From contig CAWIEF010000003.1 of NCBI GenBank assembly GCA_963835135.1, forward strand, positions 186,001-250,000: a stretch of DNA of 64,000 nt, in the 5' to 3' direction. Below the pieces are notes generated by a model. The model ran no database searches, was not told where the DNA came from, and worked only from the letters and a program-made list of their open reading frames with translations. The DNA comes from JAVVHH01 sp963835135 (GTDB taxonomy: Bacteria > Pseudomonadota > Alphaproteobacteria > Acetobacterales > Acetobacteraceae). The position numbers and the translations under genes were made by a program. This document shows positions 41,462 to 49,778 of the stretch, in pieces (the stretch's first letter is position 1; each line of letters begins with the position of its first letter).

Positions 41462-42511
41462 TCAGGCGGAGACGATGGCCACGGGCGGCGGCAGTTTCAG
41501 CCCGTCGATCTGCGCCAACCCGTCGCGAATTTTAGCGTTGAAGCCGTGCACGACCATGTCCATCGCCACGTCCACCGCGTGGGCGAAGCCGGTAGCATCG
41601 GTCCCGCCATGCGATTTGACCACCACGCCGTTGAGCCCCAGCATGACTGCTCCGTTGTAGCGGCGCGGGTCCAGCCACTCGCGCATGCGGTCCAAACCGG
41701 GTCGCGCCAGCAAATAGGCTAGCTTGCCGAGCAGGCTGCCGGTGAAGATCGGCCGCAGCAGGTCGCCCATCAGCTTCAGCGCGCCCTCCGCCGTCTTGAG
41801 GGCCACGTTGCCCGTGAATCCGTCCATGACGATGACGTCGGTTGTCCCCGCCGCGATGTCGTGGCCTTCCACGAACCCGTGGAATTGCGGCGCGATGTGA
41901 CTCATGCGCAGCAGATCGGCCGCCTCGCGGACGCGCTCGTCGCCTTTGAGCTCCTCCGAGCCGACGTTCATCAATCCAATGGTCGGCGCCGGCAGGCCCA
42001 AGACGGTCCGCGCGAACACGTCGCCCATGACGGCGAACTCGACCAAGTTGCGCGCGTCGGATTGGATGTTTGCGCCGAGATCGAGCATGACGATGTCGCC
42101 TCGCGCGGTGGGCGCGATGGCCGCCATGGCCGGCCGGTCGATCCCAGGTAGCGTCTTGACCACGATCTTGGCCAACGCGAGCAGCGCCCCGGTATTGCCC
42201 GCCGACACCAGCCCGGCCGCTTCGCCATTGGCCACCGCGTCGATCGCGAGCCGCATGGACGAATTACGCATCCGCAGTGCCGCCGTGGGCTTCATCTCCG
42301 GCCCGACCATGGTCTCCGCGTGGCGCAGCGTACACGACTGCATGACGCGCTTGCGCTCGGCCATCAGCGGCCGCAGCGTCGCCTCGTCGCCGATGAGCAG
42401 GAAGCGCGCTTCAGGATGCCGTTCGGCCGCCAGTTCGATGCCGTCGAGCACGATCAACGGCGCTTGATCGCCGCCCATCGCGTCGATCGCGAGGGAATAA
42501 GTCTGGCTCAA
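41462..42511 (-). CDS. plsX: Phosphate acyltransferase PlsX
   Basis: Makes acyl-phosphate from acyl-ACP for phospholipid synthesis, 349 residues. IDAMGGDQAP at the start, SAGNTGALLALAKIVVKTLP, RGDIVMLDLGANIQSDARNL and VMDGFTGNVALKTAEG are diagnostic. It is a peripheral membrane enzyme that works with PlsY (not in the window). It stands between rpmF and fabH, 33 bp after rpmF. Confidence 0.95.
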   Translation of the reverse strand: MSQTYSLAIDAMGGDQAPLIVLDGIELAAERHPEARFLLIGDEATLRPLMAERKRVMQSCTLRHAETMVGPEMKPTAALRMRNSSMRLAIDAVANGEAAGLVSAGNTGALLALAKIVVKTLPGIDRPAMAAIAPTARGDIVMLDLGANIQSDARNLVEFAVMGDVFARTVLGLPAPTIGLMNVGSEELKGDERVREAADLLRMSHIAPQFHGFVEGHDIAAGTTDVIVMDGFTGNVALKTAEGALKLMGDLLRPIFTGSLLGKLAYLLARPGLDRMREWLDPRRYNGAVMLGLNGVVVKSHGGTDATGFAHAVDVAMDMVVHGFNAKIRDGLAQIDGLKLPPPVAIVSA

Positions 42512-42544
42512 TCGGGATATGGCCTCGCCGGGAACAAGCGCGGA

Positions 42545-42748
42545 TCAGGCGCGCACAGCTCCCTTGAGGTCCTTGCCGGCGGCCACGACCTCGCGCCCGC
42601 CGTAATAGCCGCAATGGCTGCAGACATGGTGGGGACGCTTCAGCTCGCCGCAGTTCGGGCAATCATTATGTGCTTCGCCGACGATGAAGTCGTGCGCGCG
42701 GCGCATGCCACGCCGGGACGGGGAGGTCTTCTTCTTTGGAACAGCCAT
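42545..42748 (-). CDS. rpmF: 50S ribosomal protein L32
   Basis: Ribosomal protein of 67 residues with the L32 start MAVPKKKTSPSRRGMRRAHD and a zinc ribbon of two CxxC pairs (CPNCGE and CSHCGY), so it is a zinc-containing form. The gene precedes plsX-fabH as usual. AGAGGCG lies upstream of the ATG at 42748. Confidence 0.96.
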   Translation of the reverse strand: MAVPKKKTSPSRRGMRRAHDFIVGEAHNDCPNCGELKRPHHVCSHCGYYGGREVVAAGKDLKGAVRA

Positions 42749-42828
42749 GGGAAACGCCTCTCCAAAAGGCTGTGACAGCAGGCGGACCGGATGGCAGCCA
42801 CTGGATCACGACGAGTTAGGGTGAACGA

Positions 42829-42859
42829 GCGGCGGGCCTTACCAGAGTCGGCCCGCCGC
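42829..42859. terminator. Strong inverted repeat between DUF177 gene and rpmF
   Basis: Perfect 10-bp stem GCGGCGGGCC / GGCCCGCCGC with an 11-base loop, 28 bp after the stop of the DUF177 gene. No U-run follows on the minus strand, so it may attenuate or protect RNA ends rather than terminate fully. A promoter for rpmF could lie just downstream. Confidence 0.45.
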
Positions 42860-42886
42860 AGCAAGGCCGGTCCGGATGGCACTGAG

Positions 42887-43378
42887 CTATTGCGGCCGCC
42901 GCAGGGCAGCCAAGGCTGCGAATGGGTGCGGCGTCTCCGCCTGCTCCTCGGCCGGGTCGGGCAGCCCGGGCGTGCGCGGATAAGGATCGAGTGCGAGGGC
43001 CAATTGCTGGATGGCCGCCTCGCCCAGGTCGATTGCTCCGGCCGGATAGGGCAGTTCATCGGGCGAGTCCGGATCGTCGTCGTCCGATTCGGTGCCGTCC
43101 GGCACGAAACGCACCATGAACGTTTCCCGGATGGCCTGCGGGAACTCGTCGAGTGTGACGACACAGACCTGGGTCACGCTTGCCTCGAGCGTGCCGAACG
43201 CCTCGACGACGGAGTCCTCAAGCCGCTTGAGCCGGAACTCGCAACGCAGCCGCGCCACCGCCGGCAGCAGCAACCGGGCGGCAACCGCCTCCAGCTCGTC
43301 CGGTCTGGCCTCGACCACCATCTCCAGCCCGGCGCTGCCGATCCGGTCGATGGCGACCGGGCGCTCCATCTCGCTCAC
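42887..43378 (-). CDS. DUF177 / YceD family protein
   Basis: A 163-residue acidic protein of the YceD family, which accompanies rpmF in most bacteria and is linked to 23S rRNA accumulation. RCEFRLKRLEDSVVEAFGTLEASVTQ and VVTLDEFPQAIRETFMVRFVP lead into the acidic run ESDDDDPDSPDE, followed by IDLGEAAIQQLALALDPYPR, a typical end. The GTG at 43378 overlaps the stop of the upstream chaperone gene (GTGA); an ATG three codons inside is the alternative. Confidence 0.85.
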   Translation of the reverse strand: MSEMERPVAIDRIGSAGLEMVVEARPDELEAVAARLLLPAVARLRCEFRLKRLEDSVVEAFGTLEASVTQVCVVTLDEFPQAIRETFMVRFVPDGTESDDDDPDSPDELPYPAGAIDLGEAAIQQLALALDPYPRTPGLPDPAEEQAETPHPFAALAALRRPQ

Positions 43379-43920
43379 GCCGGCACCGGCGCGACAGCCG
43401 CGAATTCGACCTTGCCTGCCAGCAGTGAGGCCAAGCTCTGCTGCGCCAGGGCGCGATGCTGGTCGAGAACGATGTCCGCCAGACGCCGGGCCGCACCTGC
43501 GGGCGGCGCGCCGCGCCAGACGTTGCGCCCGATGGCATCTGCCAGCCCGTCCACGTCGCCGGCCGTGACCGGCGCCTCGTAGGCCTGCCGGCGCCCGTTG
43601 AGCGCCTCCCACATGGCCTTGTTGTTGCGCGCCACGGTGATGTCGCCCACGCCCAGCTCGCGCAAGGTATGGTCCATGTCGAGGAACATCGCGTCGAACA
43701 CTGCCTGGGCCAGCGCTTTGCCGCCCCCCTGCTCGCGATGAATGCGGTCGATCAGCAGGAAGGCGTAGATCCCGATCATGTCGAACCGCCCGTCCAGCGT
43801 GTCGGGCACCCCGAGCTCGGTGTAGTAGAACGGCTGCCGCGCGGCCTGGACGGCGGCCGTGTAAAGCGCGAACCCCGCCCGCTCATGCCGCTTGCGGCCG
43901 AATAGTCCGAGCAAGCCCAT
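43375..43920 (-). CDS. Ubiquinol-cytochrome c chaperone (CBP3-like)
   Basis: Assembly factor family for the cytochrome bc1 complex, 181 residues from the ATG at 43920 with AAGGG six bases upstream; an earlier in-frame ATG would run into the bamE promoter region. FALYTAAVQAARQPFYYTEL, RFDMIGIYAFLLIDRIH, FDAMFLDMDHTLRELGVGD and RNNKAMWEALNGRRQAYE match the mitochondrial Cbp3/UQCC1-type domain. It is divergent from bamE and coupled to the DUF177 gene, a conserved alphaproteobacterial layout. Confidence 0.88.
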   Translation of the reverse strand: MGLLGLFGRKRHERAGFALYTAAVQAARQPFYYTELGVPDTLDGRFDMIGIYAFLLIDRIHREQGGGKALAQAVFDAMFLDMDHTLRELGVGDITVARNNKAMWEALNGRRQAYEAPVTAGDVDGLADAIGRNVWRGAPPAGAARRLADIVLDQHRALAQQSLASLLAGKVEFAAVAPVPA

Positions 43921-44039
43921 CGAAAACCCTTCCCAATTGACACGCTGGAACGCGCGTGAGAGCACCGCGTCGACGGCTGAGCAGACATAGGCGCCCGAAA
44001 ATCCCGGTCAATCCGGGCGCGCTCCAACCAACAGGACCA

Positions 44040-44534
44040 ATGCGCGTGCGCAACCCCTTCTTCCTGGCTCTCGTTCTCCTCCCGCTCGGCGCCTGCAGCC
44101 TGGTGCAAACGCCGCGCACGCTGCATGGCAACAAGATCGACCCCGATTTGCTGAAAGAGCTGGTGCCCGGAACCAGCACGAAGAAGGACGTGACCTCGCT
44201 CATCGGTTCGCCCACCGCGCGCGCAACCTTCGACGACAACGAGTGGATCTACATCAGCGAGACGACCCATACCCGCATCGGCCGCCTGCCCGGCGTGCTC
44301 AAGCAGGACGTGGTCGTCATGGATTTCGACCCGTCCGGGACGCTGCGGAGCGTCAAGGCGCTCAATGAGGAGGATTCGCGCGACGTTTCAGTCGCGAGCG
44401 GCGCCACGCCATCGCCCGGGAGCGAGGCCTCGGTCTTGCAGCAACTGCTCGGCAACGTCGGCCGCTACAGCGTCGGCAACCTCGGCGGCAGCGACACCTC
44501 CAGCGTCGGCAGCAGCGGCGCGAACGCCAAGTAA
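44040..44534 (+). CDS. bamE: Outer membrane assembly lipoprotein BamE (SmpA/OmlA)
   Basis: Lipoprotein of the BAM complex that inserts outer-membrane barrels, 164 residues from the ATG at 44040. Signal peptide ends LPLGAC with Cys19. The domain text NKIDPDLLKELVPGTSTKKD, VTSLIGSPTARATFDDNEWI and YISETTHTRIGR is typical. A Ser/Gly-rich tail follows residue 125. A longer upstream frame has no signal-peptide start. It converges with thiL, leaving seven bp. Confidence 0.9.
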   Translation: MRVRNPFFLALVLLPLGACSLVQTPRTLHGNKIDPDLLKELVPGTSTKKDVTSLIGSPTARATFDDNEWIYISETTHTRIGRLPGVLKQDVVVMDFDPSGTLRSVKALNEEDSRDVSVASGATPSPGSEASVLQQLLGNVGRYSVGNLGGSDTSSVGSSGANAK

Positions 44535-44541
44535 CCGCACC

Positions 44542-45474
44542 TCAAAAGTGGCTCCAGCCTGCCGATCCCATTGGCACCGCCTGGCCGTCCGCCCCGACGA
44601 TCCGAACCCTCTCCCCCGCCTCGAACGCCCCGATCTGCGTCACTGTTACGTTGAGCGCCGCTGCACGCTCGCGTAACGCTTCCGCGCACGCCGGGTCGAC
44701 GGCCATCACAAGCTCGTAATCGTCGCCACCTGTCAGACACAGCTCGAGCCAACCCGGGACCGACCGCGGCACCAGGTCGCTCCGTACCGTCGCGCCGACC
44801 CCACCGGCCCGGCATAGATGGCCGAGATCCTGCATCAGCCCGTCCGACACATCCATCGCCGCACGGACGAACGCCGGGTCGACCAACCCAAGCCGCGGCC
44901 GCGGCAACCGGTATCGCGCCGCCAAATGCCCCGACGGGTCGGCCACCTCGCCCCGGATTGCCCGCAACCCGAGTGCACCATCGCCGATCGTCCCCGTCAC
45001 CCAGATCTCGTCGCCCGCCCGCGCCCCGGCCCGCCGCACCATCCTGCCCGGCGCGACATGCCCGATCGCTGTGACGGTGACGCTCACCGGTCCCGGCGTC
45101 GACGTGGTGTCGCCGCCCAACAAGCTGATGTCAAACGTGTCCTGATCCTGCCGCAGCCCGGCCGCGAATGCGGCGAACCACGCATCCGGCGTGCCCCGCC
45201 GCGCCGACACGGTGAGCAGATACGCCAGCGGGGTCGCCCCCTTGGCCGCGAGATCGGACAGATTGACCCGCAGCAGCTTGCGCGCGACGAGGTCGGCCGG
45301 GTCGTCGGGCAGGAAGTGCACGCCCTCGACCATCGCATCGACGGTCAGCACCAGCTCGCGGCCAGGCGGCGGCGTCAGCAGCGCCGCATCGTCGAGCAAA
45401 TCGAGCCCGCCCGCACCGGCCAGCGGCCGGAAATGCCGCGCGATCAGCCCGAACTCAGCCGGGGCGTCGGTCAA
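44542..45474 (-). CDS. thiL: Thiamine-monophosphate kinase
   Basis: Phosphorylates thiamine monophosphate to thiamine diphosphate, 310 residues from the TTG at 45474, which overlaps the nusB stop (TTGA). EFGLIARHFRPL, DDAALLTPPPG, LVLTVDAMVEGVHFLPDD and VNLSDLAAKGATPLAYLLTV form the ATP- and metal-binding half, and AMDVSDGLMQDLGHLCRAGG plus LTGGDDYELVMAV the other. The frame extends upstream only as a shadow of nusB. Last gene of the rib-nusB-thiL run. Confidence 0.92.
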   Translation of the reverse strand: MTDAPAEFGLIARHFRPLAGAGGLDLLDDAALLTPPPGRELVLTVDAMVEGVHFLPDDPADLVARKLLRVNLSDLAAKGATPLAYLLTVSARRGTPDAWFAAFAAGLRQDQDTFDISLLGGDTTSTPGPVSVTVTAIGHVAPGRMVRRAGARAGDEIWVTGTIGDGALGLRAIRGEVADPSGHLAARYRLPRPRLGLVDPAFVRAAMDVSDGLMQDLGHLCRAGGVGATVRSDLVPRSVPGWLELCLTGGDDYELVMAVDPACAEALRERAAALNVTVTQIGAFEAGERVRIVGADGQAVPMGSAGWSHF

Positions 45475-45989
45475 CTGGCCGCCGGGTGCGCCTCGAACTC
45501 CGCCGGCCGCAGCTCGCGCGCCAGCCGGTCCAGCATCCCGTTGACCATGCGCGGCTCCTCCCCGGCGAAGAAGCCGTGCGCCACGTCGAGATACTCGTTG
45601 ATCACCACCCGCGACGGCGGGCCATCTTCCATGGCGAGTTCGGCCCCGCCGGCCCGCAGGACGGCCCGCAGCACCGGATCGAGCCGCAGCATCGGCCAGT
45701 CCGCCGGCAATGCCGTGCCGATCAGCCCATCGAGGCGGTCCTGCTGAGCCACGGCGGTTCGCACGATCCGCGTGAACAGCGGCACATGCGCGTCCGGCAT
45801 CCGGCCCTCCTCGACGCCGGGCGCGTCCACCCCTGGGACCGTGCCGAGCCGGTGCCGTACGAACTGATCGATCACCGTCTCGGCGGTCTCGCCGCCCTGC
45901 TCGCTCTGAAACAGAGCTTGCACGGCGGCGACCCGGGCCGCCGTGCGCGGACGCGTTCTCGCCGCACCCGATTTGACCGTTCGCGCCAT
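45471..45989 (-). CDS. nusB: Transcription antitermination factor NusB
   Basis: RNA-binding partner of NusE in rRNA antitermination, 172 residues. RTAARVAAVQALFQSEQGGE, TRIVRTAVAQQDRLDGLIG, LDPVLRAVLRAGGAELA and VVINEYLDVAHGFFAGEEPR MVNG are the family landmarks. The ATG at 45989 shares one base with the ribH stop (TGATG); a TTG one codon upstream is also possible. Confidence 0.94.
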   Translation of the reverse strand: MARTVKSGAARTRPRTAARVAAVQALFQSEQGGETAETVIDQFVRHRLGTVPGVDAPGVEEGRMPDAHVPLFTRIVRTAVAQQDRLDGLIGTALPADWPMLRLDPVLRAVLRAGGAELAMEDGPPSRVVINEYLDVAHGFFAGEEPRMVNGMLDRLARELRPAEFEAHPAAS

Positions 45990-46471
45990 CAATGCGCCCC
46001 CACCGTGCGCGCCACCGTGATCTGCACCAGCGCCGCCGCTGCAGCCTCGGCGCCTTTATTGTGCCCATCCGCCGACGAGCGGGCGATCGCCTGCTCGAGC
46101 GTATGCACCGTCAGCAGCCCGCTCCCCAATGCCAGGCCGAACTGCAGGGCGACGTTCATCAGCCCGGCCATCGCCTCGCGGCACAGGAACTCGTAGTGGT
46201 CCGTCTCGCCCTTCACGACGCAGCCCAGCGCCACGAAGCCGTCGAACCTCGTCTTGCCACGGAGCACGAGCCGGATCGCCTGCGGCAGCTCGAACGCCCC
46301 GGCGACGTCGAGCACGTCATGAGTTGCATCGGCCTGGGCGATGATGCGCTGGGCGCCCGTCGTCATCCCATCGACCACGTCGCGATAATATGGAGCCCGG
46401 ACGACCAAGAGGTGCGGCGCAGGACCCGGCACGGTGGGAGCAACGGGGAGCGGCGCGTCGACGGTGCTCAT
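45989..46471 (-). CDS. ribH: 6,7-dimethyl-8-ribityllumazine synthase
   Basis: Penultimate enzyme of riboflavin synthesis, 160 residues. VVRAPYYRDVVDGMTTGAQR, VAGAFELPQAIRLVLRG and FVALGCVVKGETDHYEFLCR (with the catalytic His and phosphate-binding KGET) are clear. It condenses the pyrimidine intermediate with dihydroxybutanone phosphate made by the upstream ribB product. The start overlaps that gene by four bases (ATGA). Confidence 0.95.
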   Translation of the reverse strand: MSTVDAPLPVAPTVPGPAPHLLVVRAPYYRDVVDGMTTGAQRIIAQADATHDVLDVAGAFELPQAIRLVLRGKTRFDGFVALGCVVKGETDHYEFLCREAMAGLMNVALQFGLALGSGLLTVHTLEQAIARSSADGHNKGAEAAAAALVQITVARTVGAH

Positions 46472-47586
46472 TCGTGCGGCGCGCCGTCGATTGGCAACTG
46501 GTCCACGATGTTCAGTCCATATCCTTCCAGTCCCACGACGGTGCGCCGCGTGTTCGAGAGCAGGATCATGTTGCGGATGCCCAGATCGACCAGGATCTGG
46601 GCGCCAATCCCGTAATCGCGCAGGAAATGCCGCGGCGCCGGGTGGCTATCCAGCAGCCGCACCCGGTCGGAAAGGGCATGCGGCCGCGTGTCGCGGATCA
46701 GCACGACCGCGCCGCGCCCTTCCTGGGCGATCATCCGCATCGCGCCGTGCAGGGTCGAATGCTCGTGGTTGCCAACCATGTCGTTGACGATGTCGACCGC
46801 GTGCATGCGCACCAGCGACGGGTCGGGGCCGCCGAGGTCGCCCTTGCTGAGGACGAGGTGTTCGGCCGGGTCGAGCGTGCTGGCATAGACGGTCAGCTTC
46901 CACTGGCCGCCGACCGCATGCGCGAGCGTGCCTTCCTGCACGCGCCGGACCAGCCGCTCGGTGCGGCGGCGGTGGCCGATCAGGTCTGCAATGGTGCCGA
47001 GCTTGAGGTTGTGCCGCTGCGCGAAGGCGGCGAGTTCCGGCAACCGCGCCATGGTGCCGTCGTCGTTCATGATCTCGCAGATCACGCCCGCCGGCGTGAG
47101 CCCGGCCAGCCGCGCGATGTCGACCGCCGCTTCCGTATGGCCTGCGCGCACCAGCGTCCCGCCTTCGCGCGCCACGAGCGGGAACACGTGACCGGGTGTC
47201 ACGATCGCGTCCCGCCCGGCATCTGCGTTGATCGCCACCGCGATCGTGCGCGCCCGATCGGCGGCCGAAATGCCCGTCGTGACCCCGTCGCGCGCCTCGA
47301 TCGAGACGGTGAAGGCCGTGCTGTGCCGGGTTCCGTTCGACTGCGCCATCAGCGGCAGCCCGAGCTGATCGACCCGATTCTGCGTCATCGCCAAGCAGAT
47401 CAGCCCGCGCGCATGCCGCGCCATGAAATTGACGGCGTCCGGCGTGGCGAACTGCGCCGGGATGACCAGGTCGCCCTCGTTCTCGCGATCCTCGTCGTCG
47501 ATCAGCACGAACATGCGGCCGGCCCGCGCCTCCTCGACCAGGTCGGCCGTGCTGCTGAGATAGTCGGACAGAAGAGCTTGCTTCAT
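46468..47586 (-). CDS. ribB: DHBP synthase with degenerate GTP cyclohydrolase II domain (RibBX type)
   Basis: A 372-residue two-domain protein from the ATG at 47586, which overlaps the ribE stop (ATGA). Residues 1-200 are an intact 3,4-dihydroxy-2-butanone-4-phosphate synthase: MFVLIDDEDRENEGDLVIPA, ARGLICLAMT, GHTEAAVDIARLAGLTPAG and CEIMNDDGTMAR. Residues 205-372 resemble GTP cyclohydrolase II, but the zinc site is gone: where RibA has a Cys-x10-Cys-x-Cys pattern, this reads VRMHAVDIVNDMVGNHEHST. The second domain is thus probably not catalytic, as in proteins named RibBX, and a true RibA should be elsewhere. Confidence 0.9.
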   Translation of the reverse strand: MKQALLSDYLSSTADLVEEARAGRMFVLIDDEDRENEGDLVIPAQFATPDAVNFMARHARGLICLAMTQNRVDQLGLPLMAQSNGTRHSTAFTVSIEARDGVTTGISAADRARTIAVAINADAGRDAIVTPGHVFPLVAREGGTLVRAGHTEAAVDIARLAGLTPAGVICEIMNDDGTMARLPELAAFAQRHNLKLGTIADLIGHRRRTERLVRRVQEGTLAHAVGGQWKLTVYASTLDPAEHLVLSKGDLGGPDPSLVRMHAVDIVNDMVGNHEHSTLHGAMRMIAQEGRGAVVLIRDTRPHALSDRVRLLDSHPAPRHFLRDYGIGAQILVDLGIRNMILLSNTRRTVVGLEGYGLNIVDQLPIDGAPHE

Positions 47587-48206
47587 GACACCCCAATCGC
47601 CCGTCCGGCGGACAAGCTCGCGGCCCGCGCCACGTAGCGGGCGAGCATGTCGATCTCGATATGCACCGCGTCTCCCGGGTGCAAGCCTCCAAGCGTGGTT
47701 TCCGACCAGGTATGCGGGATGATGTTCACCCCGAAGCTGGCGCCCGAGACCTCGTTGACGGTCAGCGAGACGCCATCGACCGCTACGCTTCCTTTCGGCG
47801 CGATGAACGGCGCCAGCTCGTCGGGCACCTCGATCGTGACCCGGTGGGACCCGTTGTCCGGCACCACTGCCACCACCCTGCCCTGGCCGTCGACATGGCC
47901 GGACACGAAATGCCCGCCCAGCTCGTCGCCCACCTTCAACGAGCGTTCCAGGTTCATCCGGCTTCCCTCGGTCCAGCCACCGAGCCGCGTCTTCGACAGC
48001 GTCTCCCCGGAGACCTCGACGGCGAACCAATCCGCCCCGACCTCCACCGCGGTCAGGCAGCAGCCCGAACAGGCGATCGAGGCGCCGATCGGGATCGACG
48101 CCGCGTCCGCCCACGGCGTCGCGATGACGAGCCGCATGTCGGCGCCCGCCCCGAGCGGAACCAGGCGACGCACTGCGCCCACGGCCGTGATGATCCCGGT
48201 GAACAT
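47583..48206 (-). CDS. ribE: Riboflavin synthase alpha subunit
   Basis: Dismutates two lumazines to riboflavin, 207 residues with two lumazine-binding barrels. MFTGIITAVGAVRRL starts the first (GASIACSGCCLTAVEV) and the second holds GGHFVSGHVDGQGRV and GSVAVDGVSLTVNEVSG. It lies one base after ribD and overlaps the ribB start. No FMN riboswitch was found before the rib genes. Confidence 0.95.
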   Translation of the reverse strand: MFTGIITAVGAVRRLVPLGAGADMRLVIATPWADAASIPIGASIACSGCCLTAVEVGADWFAVEVSGETLSKTRLGGWTEGSRMNLERSLKVGDELGGHFVSGHVDGQGRVVAVVPDNGSHRVTIEVPDELAPFIAPKGSVAVDGVSLTVNEVSGASFGVNIIPHTWSETTLGGLHPGDAVHIEIDMLARYVARAASLSAGRAIGVS

Positions 48207-48207
48207 C

Positions 48208-49290
48208 TCAGATCCTTGAATAAAGCGTGAGCATATCGTCCCCTAGCGTCCGCTGCCCGGTCCGGACGAAACGCGGCATCGTGCCGAGCCCGGCGGTCCC
48301 GAATGCCGCCACCGCAGCCAGCCCGTCCCCGCCCATGACGGAAGGCGCGTGGAACCAAGCCAGCCGGTCCACCAGCCCGGCCCGCAGCAGCGACCCGGCA
48401 GTCTGCGCGCCACCCTCGACCAGCACCCACGTCAACCCGGCCCGCCCCAACGCGAGCAACGCCGCCGCCATATCGATCCCGTCCCCGCCCGCCGGCACCT
48501 CGATCAGCGAGACCCCGGCCGCCCGAAACGCCGCCCCGTCCGCGCCGGGCGCATGCAGGACCCAGGTCGGCACCTCGCGGGCCGAAGCGATGACCTTCGC
48601 GGCCAGCCTGGTCCGCAGATGCGTGTCGGCCACGACCCGCAACTCCTTGCCGCGACGGTATCCGTCGATCCGGCAGGTCAGCTCCGGATCATCGCTCCGG
48701 ACCGTCCCCGCGCCCACCATCACCGCGTCATGCTCCGCCCGCAGCGCATGCGCCGCCCGCCGCGCCGCCGGCCGGGTGATCCATTGGCTTTCGCCCGTGC
48801 TGGTCGCGATCCGTCCATCCAGCGTGCTCGCGAGCTTCAGGGTCACCGCCGGCCGTTCCAGCGCAACCTTCGTCAGGAACCCGAGCTGTGCCTCGCGAGC
48901 CTCCTCCTCCAGCACGCCTGTCACGACCTCGACCCCGGCCTCGCGCAAGCGCGCGATCCCCTGCCCGTTGACGGCCGGGTAGGGATCGCCGCACGCCACC
49001 ACGACCCGGCTCACTCCCGCGGCGATCAGCGCGTCCGCACAGGGCGGCGTCTTGCCATGGTGGGCGCACGGTTCGAGCGTGACATACGCCACCGCTCCTC
49101 GCGCCGCTTCACCCGCCATCTCGAGCGCGACTCGCTCCGCATGCGGCCGCCCGCCCACCGCGGTCGCGCCGCGCCCGATCACCCGGCCATCGCGCACCAG
49201 GACGCATCCCACCGAGGGGTTGGGCCAGGTGCTGCCGAGGCCACGCCGGGCCAGGGCAAGCGCGGCCCGCATGTGCTCGGTGTCATCCAT
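48208..49290 (-). CDS. ribD: Bifunctional deaminase/reductase RibD
   Basis: Second and third steps of riboflavin synthesis, 360 residues. The N-terminal deaminase has the zinc ligands His50, Cys75 and Cys84 and catalytic Glu52 (GGRPHAERVAL, PCAHHGKTPPCADALI). The C-terminal reductase (about 145-360) begins VTLKLASTLDGRIATSTGES and contains VLVEGGAQTAGSLLRAGLVD. It follows nrdR by six bp, a pairing widespread in bacteria. Confidence 0.95.
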   Translation of the reverse strand: MDDTEHMRAALALARRGLGSTWPNPSVGCVLVRDGRVIGRGATAVGGRPHAERVALEMAGEAARGAVAYVTLEPCAHHGKTPPCADALIAAGVSRVVVACGDPYPAVNGQGIARLREAGVEVVTGVLEEEAREAQLGFLTKVALERPAVTLKLASTLDGRIATSTGESQWITRPAARRAAHALRAEHDAVMVGAGTVRSDDPELTCRIDGYRRGKELRVVADTHLRTRLAAKVIASAREVPTWVLHAPGADGAAFRAAGVSLIEVPAGGDGIDMAAALLALGRAGLTWVLVEGGAQTAGSLLRAGLVDRLAWFHAPSVMGGDGLAAVAAFGTAGLGTMPRFVRTGQRTLGDDMLTLYSRI

Positions 49291-49296
49291 GGGCGG

Positions 49297-49752
49297 TTAT
49301 GTAGGCGGCTCGAGCGAGCCCAGAAAGGCCTCGAAGTCGCGCGCCTCGCGGAAGTCGCGGTACACGCTGGCGAAGCGGACATACGCCACCGCGTCCACGG
49401 TCTTCAGCGTCTCCATCACCAGCTCGCCGATTTGGCTGCTGAGCACCTCGCTGTCGCCCGACGCCTCGAGCTGGCGGACGATGCCGTTGACGATGCGTTC
49501 GATCCGCTCGTCGTCGACGGGCCGCTTGCGCAGCGCGATCCGCACGGATCGCGCGAGCTTGTCCCGGTCGAACGGGACGCGCCGGCCGTCGACTTTAGCG
49601 ACCGTCAGCTCCCGCAACTGCACCCGCTCGACGGTCGTGAACCGTTGCCCGCAATTGCCGCAGGAGCGCCGACGCCGGATCGCCGCGTTATCGTCGGCGG
49701 GCCGGCTATCCTTCACCTGCGTATCGTCATGTCCACAGAACGGGCAGCGCAT
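49297..49752 (-). CDS. nrdR: Transcriptional repressor NrdR
   Basis: Repressor of ribonucleotide reductase genes, 151 residues. N-terminal zinc ribbon MRCPFCGHDDTQVKDSRP with RRRRSCGNCGQRFTT, then an ATP-cone domain (VAKVDGRRVPFDRDKLARSV, VAYVRFASVYRDFREARDF). It senses ATP/dATP and binds NrdR boxes; none was searched reliably here. Between glyA and ribD. Confidence 0.95.
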   Translation of the reverse strand: MRCPFCGHDDTQVKDSRPADDNAAIRRRRSCGNCGQRFTTVERVQLRELTVAKVDGRRVPFDRDKLARSVRIALRKRPVDDERIERIVNGIVRQLEASGDSEVLSSQIGELVMETLKTVDAVAYVRFASVYRDFREARDFEAFLGSLEPPT

Positions 49753-49778
49753 CGGTCACATCGTTGCGGGGCCGCCGA

